From Rhodospirillaceae bacterium (lineage in GTDB: Bacteria; Pseudomonadota; Alphaproteobacteria; SP197): DNA of 64,000 nucleotides. This document shows, piece after piece, positions 55,104 through 64,000 of the stretch. Below the pieces are notes generated by a model. The model had not been told where the DNA came from. It did no database searches and was given only the letters and a program-made list of their open reading frames with translations. The DNA lies in assembly GCA_002722885.1 (NCBI GenBank), contig PBNE01000001.1, forward strand, positions 1 through 64,000. Direction: 5' to 3'. The number at the start of each line of letters is the position of its first letter. Position 1 is the first letter of the stretch. The position numbers and the translations under genes were made by a program.

Positions 55104-56392
55104 ATGAGCGACGCTGGACTCCTTCAGAACCACGAGCAGACTGCTGCCGCCCTGCCGGGCGCCGGTGCGGACTGGCTCGACGGACTGCGTCATAGCGGCG
55201 CCAAGCGTTTCGCCGGGCTGGGCTTGCCCAACCGGCGGATCGAAGACTGGAAGTACACCGATCTGCGGACCCTCGCGGCGGAAGACTTCCAGACACCGGG
55301 TGCAGCCGGGGACACAGCCATTGGCGATCTCGGCCTTGAGACGGCCGGCCGACGCGCTGTCTTCGTGAACGGGGCTTTCGATGCCGGCCTTTCGGACCTT
55401 TCGGGCCTGCCCGATGGTGTTCAGCTGGTGCCGCTGGCACAGGCCATGGCGCAGTCATCCCAAATGCTGCAGGACTATCTGGGTCGCGTGGCGTCCCTGC
55501 AGCGCAAGCACTTTGTGGCCTTGAACACCGCCTGGCTGACCGATGGCATGGTCCTGTTCGTCGCCGACGGCGTGACCGTCGAACAACCGATCGAGATCGT
55601 GTTCGCGGGCAATCCCGGCGACAGCCGTGCTGCGTGGCACCCTCGCAATCTGATCGTGCTCAACCCCGGTGCGTCCACGACCCTGGTCGAGCGCCATATC
55701 GGCAGCGGCACCTACCTCGCCAACTCGGTCTCCGAGATCGTCCTGGCTGCCGGCGCACACCTGCGCCACTACAAGATTCAGGATGAAGCCGCCGACGCCT
55801 TCCATATCGCAACGACCGAGATCAGAGCCTCGGCCAATGCGGCCTATGAGAACTTCTGCCTGATGGCGGGCTCTGCGACCGCGCGCAACCAGATCGCGAT
55901 CGAACTGCAGGCGGAGGGTGCGACCTGCAAACTGAACGGCGCCTATCTGGGGCGCAGCAACCAACAGCTCGACACCACCACGCTGATCGACCATGCCGCG
56001 CCGGACTGCACCAGCACCGAGATCTACAAGGGCGTGCTGGACGACCGCTCCAAGGGAGTCTTCCAGGGCCGGGTCGTGGTGCGCAAGGACGCCCAGCGGA
56101 CCAACGGCCATCAGAACAACCGAACCCTGCTGCTGTCCGACCGTGCTGAGATCGACACCAAGCCGGAGCTGGAAATCTATGCCGACGACGTCCAGTGCGG
56201 CCACGGCGCGACCGCTGGCGAACTGGACGACAACGCCCTGTTTTATCTGCGCGCTCGCGGCATCCCGCTGGAAGAAGCGCGCGGCCTGCTGATCGATGCC
56301 TTTGTCGATGGCGCGATCGACGAGATCACCGACGAGGCCGTGCGTGATGTGTTCCGCGCGCACGCATCGGCCTGTCGCAAGGGAGAAGCAGC

Positions 56393-56396
<4 letters not shown>
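55104..56396 (+). CDS. sufD: Fe-S cluster assembly protein SufD
   Basis: A 430-residue SufD, the SufB paralogue in the SufBC2D complex. It has an N-terminal helical segment ending at RIEDWKYTDLR and a C-terminal beta-helix with TNGHQNNRTLLLSDRAEIDTKPELEIYADDVQCGHGAT and the ALFYLRARGIPLEEARGLL end. The His of CGHGAT and the conserved SufD end are present. The stop overlaps the sufS start (ATGA). Confidence 0.97.
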
Positions 56397-57639
<1,243 letters not shown>

Positions 57640-57643
<4 letters not shown>

Positions 57644-58098
57644 TGGACGATCTGCGCGACCTTTATCAGGAAGTGATTCTGGATCACGGCAAGAATCCCA
57701 GGAACTTTCGCCATCCGGATGACTGCAACAGGCAGGCCGAGGGCGACAACCCGTTGTGTGGCGACCAGCTCATCGTCTACCTGAAGCTCGATGCCGACGG
57801 CACCGTGGCCGACGTCGCCTTTGAGGGCCGCGGCTGTGCGATTTCGATGGCTTCGGCCTCGATGATGACCGAGATGGTGCAGGGCCACAGCGAGGCTGAC
57901 GCTCGCAGCCTGTTCGACAAGTTCCACAAGCTGGTCACCGGCCACGAGGACGACATCGACGGTGATGTCGATGACCTCGACAAACTGATCGCGCTGTCGG
58001 GTGTGCGAGAGTTTCCCATGCGCGTGAAATGCGCCACCCTTGCGTGGCACACCATGACAGCCGCCATGGATGGCGAGCAGTCGGTGACGACGGAGTAG
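57640..58098 (+). CDS. sufU: SUF system sulfur-transfer protein SufU
   Basis: A 152-residue SufU-type (NifU-like) zinc protein that accepts sulfur from SufS; no sufE is present in the operon. Zinc ligands are Cys40 and Asp42 (PLCGD), Cys66 (GRGCAIS) and Cys131 (VKCATLAW). The 18-residue insertion that separates SufU from IscU is present (GHEDDIDGDVDDLDKL region). The start overlaps sufS by ATGA. Confidence 0.94.
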
Positions 58099-58101
58099 GT
58101 T

Positions 58102-58551
58102 ATGGACGAAACGACCGATCCCTATCGCGCCGCAACCGGCGACACAGCGCCAGAGCCACAGGCCGCAACGGCGCCTGCACCCCAGGCCTATGAAAGCTGG
58201 CGGCCGGATGAGGACATCGACTCCCATACGATCAAACAGGAAGAGGGCGAACCGCTGATCGGCGATATCGTCGATGCGATCCGCACGGTCTTCGACCCCG
58301 AGATTCCCGTGAACATCTATGATCTCGGGCTGATCTACGCCATCGATTCGCGCAAGGACGGCAGTGTGAAGATCGAGATGACGCTGACCGCGCCGGGCTG
58401 CCCGGTTGCCGAGGATATTCCGATCTGGGTGCGGGACGCTGTTGTAAAGGTCGACGGCACCACCGATATCGATGTGGAGATCGTCTGGGACCCGCCCTGG
58501 GAGCCGTCGATGATGACGGATTATGCCAAGATCGAACTGGGCATTTATTGA
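58102..58551 (+). CDS. sufT: SUF-associated DUF59/MIP18-like protein (SufT)
   Basis: A 149-residue DUF59 protein of the SufT family, thought to help Fe-S maturation. The core (GDIVDAIRTVFDPEIPVNIYDLGLIYAI... PGCPVAEDIP... WDPPWEPSMMT) is intact, with the conserved Asp-Pro-Glu and Cys. The first 40 residues are a Pro/Ala/Thr-rich extension with repeated APxP that most homologues lack and that is probably disordered. It lies 3 bases after sufU. Confidence 0.92.
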   Translation: MDETTDPYRAATGDTAPEPQAATAPAPQAYESWRPDEDIDSHTIKQEEGEPLIGDIVDAIRTVFDPEIPVNIYDLGLIYAIDSRKDGSVKIEMTLTAPGCPVAEDIPIWVRDAVVKVDGTTDIDVEIVWDPPWEPSMMTDYAKIELGIY

Positions 58552-58562
58552 ACGGTAGGAGA

Positions 58563-58578
58563 ACGCCACCTCTGGCGT
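58563..58578. promoter_or_regulatory. Small hairpin between sufT and sufA
   Basis: ACGCCA-CCTC-TGGCGT makes a 6-bp stem with a 4-base loop in the 48-base gap between sufT and sufA. It is not followed by T, so it is not a clear terminator; it might set mRNA processing or the lower sufA level. Confidence 0.25.
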
Positions 58579-58599
58579 GACTGGAACAGGACACCGACC

Positions 58600-58944
58600 A
58601 TGTTTGGCACACCCGACAAGCAACTGCTGACTCTGACCGACCGCGCCGCAGAGCGTGTGAAGTCCCTCATGCGTATGAATGACAAAGCCGTGGGCCTGAA
58701 GGTCGGCGTGAAGATGGCCGGCTGCAGCGGCTTTTCTTACACGATGGACTACGCCGAGGAAGAAACCGGCAGGGAAGACGTAATCGAGGACAAGGGCGTG
58801 AAGCTCCTGATCGAGCCAAGCGCAACCATGTTCCTGCTGGGCACCGAGCTCGACTGGTACGAAGACCAGCTCGAAAGCCGCTTCGTCTTCAACAATCCCA
58901 ATGTGAAGGGCATGTGCGGCTGCGGCGAATCCTTCACCGTCTGA
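58600..58944 (+). CDS. sufA: A-type Fe-S carrier SufA/IscA-like
   Basis: A 114-residue A-type carrier that delivers Fe-S clusters from the scaffold to apoproteins. Cys42 (AGCSGF), Cys106 and Cys108 (MCGCG) are the three cluster ligands. Its start follows a 48-base gap with a small hairpin, so its translation is not coupled like sufB-T. It is the last SUF gene. Confidence 0.95.
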   Translation: MFGTPDKQLLTLTDRAAERVKSLMRMNDKAVGLKVGVKMAGCSGFSYTMDYAEEETGREDVIEDKGVKLLIEPSATMFLLGTELDWYEDQLESRFVFNNPNVKGMCGCGESFTV

Positions 58945-58966
58945 ACGTTTCCCGGAGAGTTCTGCC

Positions 58967-60931
58967 GTGACCCTGTTCCGCCTCGCTGCAGTCACGGCCG
59001 TTCTCGCAGTCCTGGCCACGCCCCTTGCCGTGCGCGCCCAGCAGGCGCTGAGTGACGAAGACAATGCGCTCTACCGCCAGGCCTTTGCTGCCGCCTACGC
59101 CGATCAATGGTCGAATGTCAGGAGCTTCGCCGATCAGGCGGAAGACCCCACACTGGCCAAGGTTTTGCGCTGGATGGAGTTGAAGGATCCCGACCGGATA
59201 AACGACTACACTGCCATCGCGCAGTTCCTGCTGCAGAACCCCGAGTGGCCATCCCAGACAGCTCTGCAGAAACGCGCCGAAAACACGATGCCCGACACAC
59301 TGTCGGCCGCCGACACGGTGGCGTATTTCGACAGCTTCCCGCCCAAGACCGATGACGGCCTGCTGCGTTACATCGCCGGTCTCGTCAAACTGGGCCGCGA
59401 CGGCGATGCCCGGGCACAGATCACGGATGCCTGGGCCAATTGGGACTTCACTCTGGCCAAGGAAGAAGCCTTCCTGGCCGACTACGGTGTGCTGCTTTCC
59501 GAGGACCAGCATTGGGAGCGGATCGATCGGCTGATCTGGGACGGCAAGACCACGGCGGCCAACCGGCTGCTGCGCTTTATCTCCGGTGATCGCCTGGCGC
59601 TGGCCCGGGCCCGCATCACACTGCGGTCCAGCGCGCCCGGTGTCGATGCAGCCGTTGCAGCAGTGCCCGACCACCTGCAGGGCGATGAAGGTCTGCTCTA
59701 CGAGCGCATGCGCTGGCGTGAGAACCACGGCAATCTATCCGGCGCCCTGGAGCTGCTGCTTCAGGCACCCCGCGGCCTCTTGCACCCCGACATGTGGGCC
59801 ACGACGCGACTGGCGATCGCCGATGTCTTTGTCGACGGTGAAGAGTTCCTCGGCGCCTATCAGGTTCTAGCCGGACACTATGACCAGAGTGATGCTCTGC
59901 ACTATGAGGTCGACTGGCTGGCGGGCTGGATCGCCCTGCGCAAGCTCAACGAGCCGTCTGTAGCACTCGACCACTTCGTGACCTTCTATGGTGGGGTCAG
60001 CTACCCCATCAGCCGTGCGCGGGGTGCCTACTGGGCCGGCCGTGCGGCCGAGGCGCTTGGCGATATGCAACTCGCCGCGGTCTGGTACGACCTCGCCGCC
60101 GAGAACGGGCAGACTTTCTATGGCCAGCTGGGCGCCGCAAAGCTTGGCAGCGCGCCACGGCTTCCGGCCGCTCCACCCATCCCGGAATCAGAAGTCGCCG
60201 CCTTCGCGGCAGATGAGCTGACAGCCGTGGTGCGCCAGCTCCACGAAATCGACGAGGAAAACCTTGTGCGCACCTTTCTTTTGCGTATGACCGATGCCAC
60301 CACATTCGGCCCGCGCCATAAGCTGATCGGACAGCTCGCCCTGGTCATGAACCGTCCGGACCTTGCCGTCATGGTCGCCAAACGCGCCATGAAGGTGGGA
60401 ACGGTGCTGGTGACGGCCGGCTACCCGGTGTTCAACCTTCCGGCCGGCAGCGATGTTGATCCGGCCCTGGTGCTCGCCGTGATCCGCCAGGAAAGCGCGT
60501 TTGACCATGAAGCCATCTCACCGGCAGGAGCCCGTGGTCTGATGCAGCTGATGCTGCCCACAGCCCAGGACATGGCGAGCCACATCGGCGTTTCGACCTC
60601 GAGCTCGAAGCTGATCAATGATCCGATCCACAATGTTCAGCTGGGCATGGCCTATCTGGACCACATGCTCTCGACCCAGGACGGCTCCTACGTTTGCGCC
60701 ATCGCCTCCTACAATGCCGGGCCCGGCCGTGTGCGCCAATGGGTCGGCGAAATGGGCGACCCGCATGCGCCCGGCATCGATATCGTCGACTGGATCGAGG
60801 AAATTCCCTTCTCCGAGACCCAGAACTACGTCCAGCGGGTGCTGGAGGGCATGCAGGTCTATCGCATGCTCAGCGGCGTCCCGACGGATCAACTGGTTCT
60901 CGATCCCAAACTCGCCTGCAACAGCTGCTGA
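58967..60931 (+). CDS. Lytic murein transglycosylase (Slt70-like)
   Basis: A 654-residue secreted lytic transglycosylase that cleaves peptidoglycan glycan strands to anhydro-muropeptides. After a signal peptide (VLATPLAVRAQQ) the protein is an alpha-superhelical (TPR-like) region to about residue 480, then an SLT domain. The catalytic Glu is in RQESAFD, followed by ISPAGARGLMQLM and AIASYNAGPGRVRQW. GTG 58967 is chosen from GGAGAG upstream and signal peptide. It follows sufA by 22 bases without a clear terminator. Confidence 0.92.
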   Translation: MTLFRLAAVTAVLAVLATPLAVRAQQALSDEDNALYRQAFAAAYADQWSNVRSFADQAEDPTLAKVLRWMELKDPDRINDYTAIAQFLLQNPEWPSQTALQKRAENTMPDTLSAADTVAYFDSFPPKTDDGLLRYIAGLVKLGRDGDARAQITDAWANWDFTLAKEEAFLADYGVLLSEDQHWERIDRLIWDGKTTAANRLLRFISGDRLALARARITLRSSAPGVDAAVAAVPDHLQGDEGLLYERMRWRENHGNLSGALELLLQAPRGLLHPDMWATTRLAIADVFVDGEEFLGAYQVLAGHYDQSDALHYEVDWLAGWIALRKLNEPSVALDHFVTFYGGVSYPISRARGAYWAGRAAEALGDMQLAAVWYDLAAENGQTFYGQLGAAKLGSAPRLPAAPPIPESEVAAFAADELTAVVRQLHEIDEENLVRTFLLRMTDATTFGPRHKLIGQLALVMNRPDLAVMVAKRAMKVGTVLVTAGYPVFNLPAGSDVDPALVLAVIRQESAFDHEAISPAGARGLMQLMLPTAQDMASHIGVSTSSSKLINDPIHNVQLGMAYLDHMLSTQDGSYVCAIASYNAGPGRVRQWVGEMGDPHAPGIDIVDWIEEIPFSETQNYVQRVLEGMQVYRMLSGVPTDQLVLDPKLACNSC

Positions 60932-60938
60932 GAGTCCC

Positions 60939-61568
60939 ATGACCGATACTTCCACCCCCGAAGCACCGCTTAACATCACAGACGGTACACCACTCGACTT
61001 CCTGGCGTCCCGCCGCTCCGTTCTGGCCTCCCGCATGGAAGAGCCAGGACCGAGCCAGCAGCAGCTTGACCAGATGCTCGAGATCGCCGTGCGGGTGCCG
61101 GACCATGGGCGTATGACACCCTGGGTTCTGCAGATCGTGAGCCCAGCGGCCCAGATCGAGCTCGGTGAACTCTTCGTTGAGGAGTTCCGCAAGATCGAGC
61201 CCGATGCTAAGGATGAGCGAGTCGATCTTGAGCGGGTCCGGCCGCAGCGATCGCCGGTTCTTGTGGTCGTGAGCAGCCGGACGGTGCCCGATCGCGATGG
61301 CGTGCCGCCCGTCGAGCAGCTCCTGTCGGCCGGCAATGTTTGCTTCAACCTGCTGCATGCCGCCACCGCCATGGGCTTTGCCGCGCAGTGGGTGACCAAC
61401 TGGCCGTCCTACAACGACCGGATCAAGGCATCGTTGGGGATACCAACTAGCGAACACCTCGTCGGCTTCATCCATATCGGCACGCCCAAGGGGCCGCCCA
61501 GCGAACGGCAGCGGCCTGTGATGGCCGAGGTGGTGGAGACCATCGATAGCCTGAAGCCTGTCAGCTAG
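60939..61568 (+). CDS. Nitroreductase family protein
   Basis: A 209-residue FMN-dependent nitroreductase-fold protein (RutE/YdjA-like): FLASRRSVLASRM near the start, the PDHGRMTPWVLQIV FMN loop, and GFAAQWVTNWPSYN. The ATG is 8 bases after the transglycosylase stop, so the two may share a message. The stop lies on CTAG shared with the convergent gamma-glutamyltransferase gene. Confidence 0.88.
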   Translation: MTDTSTPEAPLNITDGTPLDFLASRRSVLASRMEEPGPSQQQLDQMLEIAVRVPDHGRMTPWVLQIVSPAAQIELGELFVEEFRKIEPDAKDERVDLERVRPQRSPVLVVVSSRTVPDRDGVPPVEQLLSAGNVCFNLLHAATAMGFAAQWVTNWPSYNDRIKASLGIPTSEHLVGFIHIGTPKGPPSERQRPVMAEVVETIDSLKPVS

Positions 61569-63121
61569 CCGGTGGAAACACCCGCCCAGGGCGAGGTGAC
61601 AAAGGCACAGCCATGACGCTCAGCGCCTGTGTTCTGCACCGCATTAGGGCAGGCATAGGACGAAATCACCGATGGCGGTAGCTCCACCGTGGACCATGTC
61701 GATGCCAACGCATCCCGCGTCGCCTGATCGAGCCGGCTGTCGACGGTGACAAGATCGGTCCCGCTGACATCGATACGCGGCGTGGCAAAGGCGTCGTTCA
61801 GGCTCATGCCGTGATCGGTTAGGAACGACACAAGCTGGAAGACGGCCGGGAAGATCCGCCGTCCGCCGGACGCCCCTAGGGCAAAAGCACCACCCGATGC
61901 ACCGGTCACCACGGCCGGGCACATGTTTGAGAGCGGCCTGCGGCCCGGTTTCATGGAGTTCGGTCCGCCCGGACGCGGATCAAACCACATGATCCCGTTG
62001 TTCATCAGGAACCCGACCTCGGGCAGCATCACACGGCTGCCGAACACCGACAGCAGGGTCTGCGTCAACGCCACCATATTGCCCTTGGCGTCGACCACGG
62101 TGAGATGCGTGGTGCAGCTCTCACCGTTGCCCTCACCCATCGTGGTCAGCCGATGGGCATAGGCCTCAAAGAGCGCTGTTCCATAGGCCTGGAAGGCCTT
62201 CGTGTCAGGCGTGGCGCCCGAGGCTTCCCATGCCCCCTCGAGACGCTGCAATGCATCAATCAGCGTCGGCCCGGCATTGAGATCAGGGGCCACGTGCACG
62301 GTCGCGTCACGGTATCCGGCGGTGCGTGCCGGGACGATCCGGGCCTCGTAGGCTGCGAGGTCGTCGGCCGTCACACGGGCCCCGACTGCCGTCATGTCGC
62401 GTGCCACCGCCTGCGCAAGGTCACCGCGATAGAAGTCTTCTGGTCCTGCATCGCGCAGCCGTTCCAGCGTCGCGACCTGGCGGTCGCTCTGCAGTGTCTT
62501 GAGGTTGCCCGCGTCCAGGCTGACCGCCGGCAGACCATCGGTCATGAAGAACTCCCGGCTGGCCGGGTAGTTCGCCAGCCCGCGCGCCTCCAGCGCGATC
62601 CGTAGGGTGGCGTACCAGTCGACCTTCATGCCCCGGCGTGCCATGGCGACGGCAGGTTCGATGGCGTCGGCCCAGGGTACGGTGCCGAACCGCTCCAGAG
62701 CCGCCGACAGCCCCGCGACCACGGTCGGCACCGCAATCGAAAGCGGGCCCTGGACGTTGCGGTCATCCACCACGCGGGGCCAGCCGAAGAGATCGTCGTC
62801 CGTTTCGGTCGACGGTTCGATGGGGTAGTCGGCGAGATCGAGGCTCTGTGGCGCGATGGTGCTGAAGTCGACGGCGTGGCACTGCCCGGTCTCCACCTCA
62901 TAGACCATCATGTAGCCGCAGCCGCCAACACCGCTCATCCATGGCTCCAGCACACCGATGGCAAGGCCCGTGGCCACGGCAGCATCAACCGCATTGCCGC
63001 CGGCTGCCAGAACCTCGGCACCGATGGTCGAGGCTTCGTGATGGTGGCTTGCAACAAGGCCCTTATCCGTCACGATTGCCGGTTTGCTGATTTGCCAGGA
63101 TTCGGTGAGTTGCAACGACAT
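61565..63121 (-). CDS. Gamma-glutamyltransferase family N-terminal nucleophile hydrolase
   Basis: A 518-residue Ntn-hydrolase of the gamma-glutamyltranspeptidase family, made as a precursor that cleaves itself before a Thr. The Thr pair in SCTTHLTVVD puts the nucleophile at about Thr337. The AAGGNAVDAAVA, GVGGCGYMMVY and late GASGGRRI motifs are family-like. No signal peptide is obvious, so it may be cytoplasmic and act on a catabolic gamma-glutamyl or cephalosporin-like amide. ATG 63121 follows GGGGGAG; an upstream ATG at 63148 is in frame. Confidence 0.9.
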   Translation of the reverse strand: MSLQLTESWQISKPAIVTDKGLVASHHHEASTIGAEVLAAGGNAVDAAVATGLAIGVLEPWMSGVGGCGYMMVYEVETGQCHAVDFSTIAPQSLDLADYPIEPSTETDDDLFGWPRVVDDRNVQGPLSIAVPTVVAGLSAALERFGTVPWADAIEPAVAMARRGMKVDWYATLRIALEARGLANYPASREFFMTDGLPAVSLDAGNLKTLQSDRQVATLERLRDAGPEDFYRGDLAQAVARDMTAVGARVTADDLAAYEARIVPARTAGYRDATVHVAPDLNAGPTLIDALQRLEGAWEASGATPDTKAFQAYGTALFEAYAHRLTTMGEGNGESCTTHLTVVDAKGNMVALTQTLLSVFGSRVMLPEVGFLMNNGIMWFDPRPGGPNSMKPGRRPLSNMCPAVVTGASGGAFALGASGGRRIFPAVFQLVSFLTDHGMSLNDAFATPRIDVSGTDLVTVDSRLDQATRDALASTWSTVELPPSVISSYACPNAVQNTGAERHGCAFVTSPWAGVSTG

Positions 63122-63200
63122 GATCTCCCCCATTGCGGTGCTGCACATCGAACCTTAGGTCGGCTAGTCTGTCGCGTCATCCGATGTTTGGAGCAGTTCC

Positions 63201-64000
63201 GTGGACCATCCTCTCTTCACCGACGACCTGAAGCTCACGCCCTACTGGTGGGATGATGCGCCACGCCCTGAGATTGCCAACGCTCCCCTGCCCGACAAGG
63301 TCGATGTAGCCATTGTCGGGGCCGGCTACACGGGGCTGACAGCCGCCACCGTTCTGGCGCGCGCAGGGCGCAGCGTCGTTGTTCTGGAAGCAGAGGACGC
63401 GGCCTGGGGCTGCAGTGCCCGCAACGGTGGCCAGATCGGATCCGGCGTGAAGCCGAGCGTGGCAGAACTTGAAAGCCGCTATGGCCGCGAGGGCGGTCAC
63501 GCCATCATCCACGAAGGCTTCAACAGCCTGGACTATGTCATCAACTTCATCGAGGCCGAGAAGATCGATTGCGATCTGAACAAGGGTGGCCGCTTCATTG
63601 GCGCTCATCGGCCGTCACGCTATGACTCGATGGCTAAGAGTTTCCGAAGTCTGAACGCTATCCGCGACTTCGACTGGCACATGGTGCCCAAGGAAGACAT
63701 GGATCAGGAGCTCGCGACCGAGGCATATCACGGCGGGGCAGTGCTTCCCCACCACGCCAGCCTGCATCCCGCCAAGTATGCCAACGGTCTGGTCCAGACA
63801 GCGTTGAAAGCCGGTGCCACCATCGAGACACACACATCGGTTCTGGGCCTCGCGACGGGAGAAAGCGAAAGCACGCTGACCACAACACGCGGCAAGGTTC
63901 GTGCACGCGACGTGATCATCGCCACCAACGGCTACACCCAGCGCCTGACACCCGGACTGCGCAGGCGGGTGATTCCGATCGGCAGCTACATGATCGCCAC
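63201..64000 (+). CDS. FAD-dependent oxidoreductase (DadA/PuuB-like), 3' end outside window
   Basis: The first 266 codons of an FAD-dependent amine oxidase/dehydrogenase of the DAO family. The start GTG 63201 has GGAG upstream (TTTGGAG). An N-terminal LKLTPYWWDDAPRP segment typical of gamma-glutamylputrescine oxidase-like proteins precedes VDVAIVGAGYTGLTAATVLARAG, the FAD motif, and the GCSARNGGQIGSG loop follows. It is divergent from the gamma-glutamyltransferase gene, so gamma-glutamyl-polyamine breakdown is a reasonable joint role; this is inference. Confidence 0.88.
   Translation, partial: MDHPLFTDDLKLTPYWWDDAPRPEIANAPLPDKVDVAIVGAGYTGLTAATVLARAGRSVVVLEAEDAAWGCSARNGGQIGSGVKPSVAELESRYGREGGHAIIHEGFNSLDYVINFIEAEKIDCDLNKGGRFIGAHRPSRYDSMAKSFRSLNAIRDFDWHMVPKEDMDQELATEAYHGGAVLPHHASLHPAKYANGLVQTALKAGATIETHTSVLGLATGESESTLTTTRGKVRARDVIIATNGYTQRLTPGLRRRVIPIGSYMIA

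Overview
The window is GC-rich, densely packed bacterial chromosome with small intergenic gaps, many ATGA start/stop overlaps and very long antisense open frames. Gene content points to an alphaproteobacterium of a Rhodospirillales-like, probably free-living or marine lineage: a SUF operon in the order rrf2-sufB-C-D-S-U-T-A, MeaB, PepN, an Atm1-type exporter, hydantoinase/oxoprolinase pairs and many 2-oxoglutarate/Fe(II) oxygenases. This placement is inferred from gene content and layout; no rRNA, tRNA, CRISPR array, insertion sequence or phage gene was seen.

Layout. 1-5 kb: a shortened Nudix gene, two tandem secreted TAP-like peptidase/hydrolases with an MFS transporter, and a glutamate-synthase remnant. 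5-12.6 kb: TauD-type oxygenase, ArsC-like protein, an Lrp regulator, a DUF6356 gene, then hyuA-hyuB and a convergent class V aminotransferase. 12.7-25 kb: Atm1-like ABC exporter, an MFS gene split by an amber codon, an NDP-forming acyl-CoA synthetase, a frameshifted HalD/BesD-like oxygenase, an alpha/beta hydrolase, pepN, and two more MFS genes. 25-37.8 kb: a multiply broken DUF6445 gene, aldo/keto reductase, a CoA-type Nudix enzyme, a YqaE peptide, a molybdopterin oxidoreductase, a HAD phosphatase, hydrolases, an IPNS-like oxygenase with an unusual ammonia-lyase homologue, secreted HEAT and Sel1 proteins, and meaB. 37.8-43.2 kb: a coupled operon of a degenerate ABC ATPase, a glycosyltransferase and a cupin, then a structured 0.5-kb non-coding gap and a 699-residue secreted Sel1 protein. 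43.2-52.3 kb: DMT transporters, an FAD monooxygenase fragment, uup, recX, an M24 'pita-bread' protein and a stand-alone hyuA. 52.3-58.9 kb: the SUF operon with a near-perfect palindrome at its promoter. 59-64 kb: lytic transglycosylase, nitroreductase, gamma-glutamyltransferase and the 5' part of an FAD oxidoreductase.

The most notable signals are: (1) an ABC ATPase whose ORF is intact but which has lost the Walker A Ser/Thr, the signature motif, the Walker B Glu and the switch His, coupled to a glycosyltransferase and a cupin; (2) an ammonia-lyase homologue lacking the glycine of the MIO triad; (3) an M24 protein that has lost most metal ligands; (4) at least five damaged genes in 64 kb, several of them catabolic or oxygenase genes, suggesting recent accessory-gene decay (or draft sequence error); (5) several palindromic operator candidates, the clearest at the SUF promoter.
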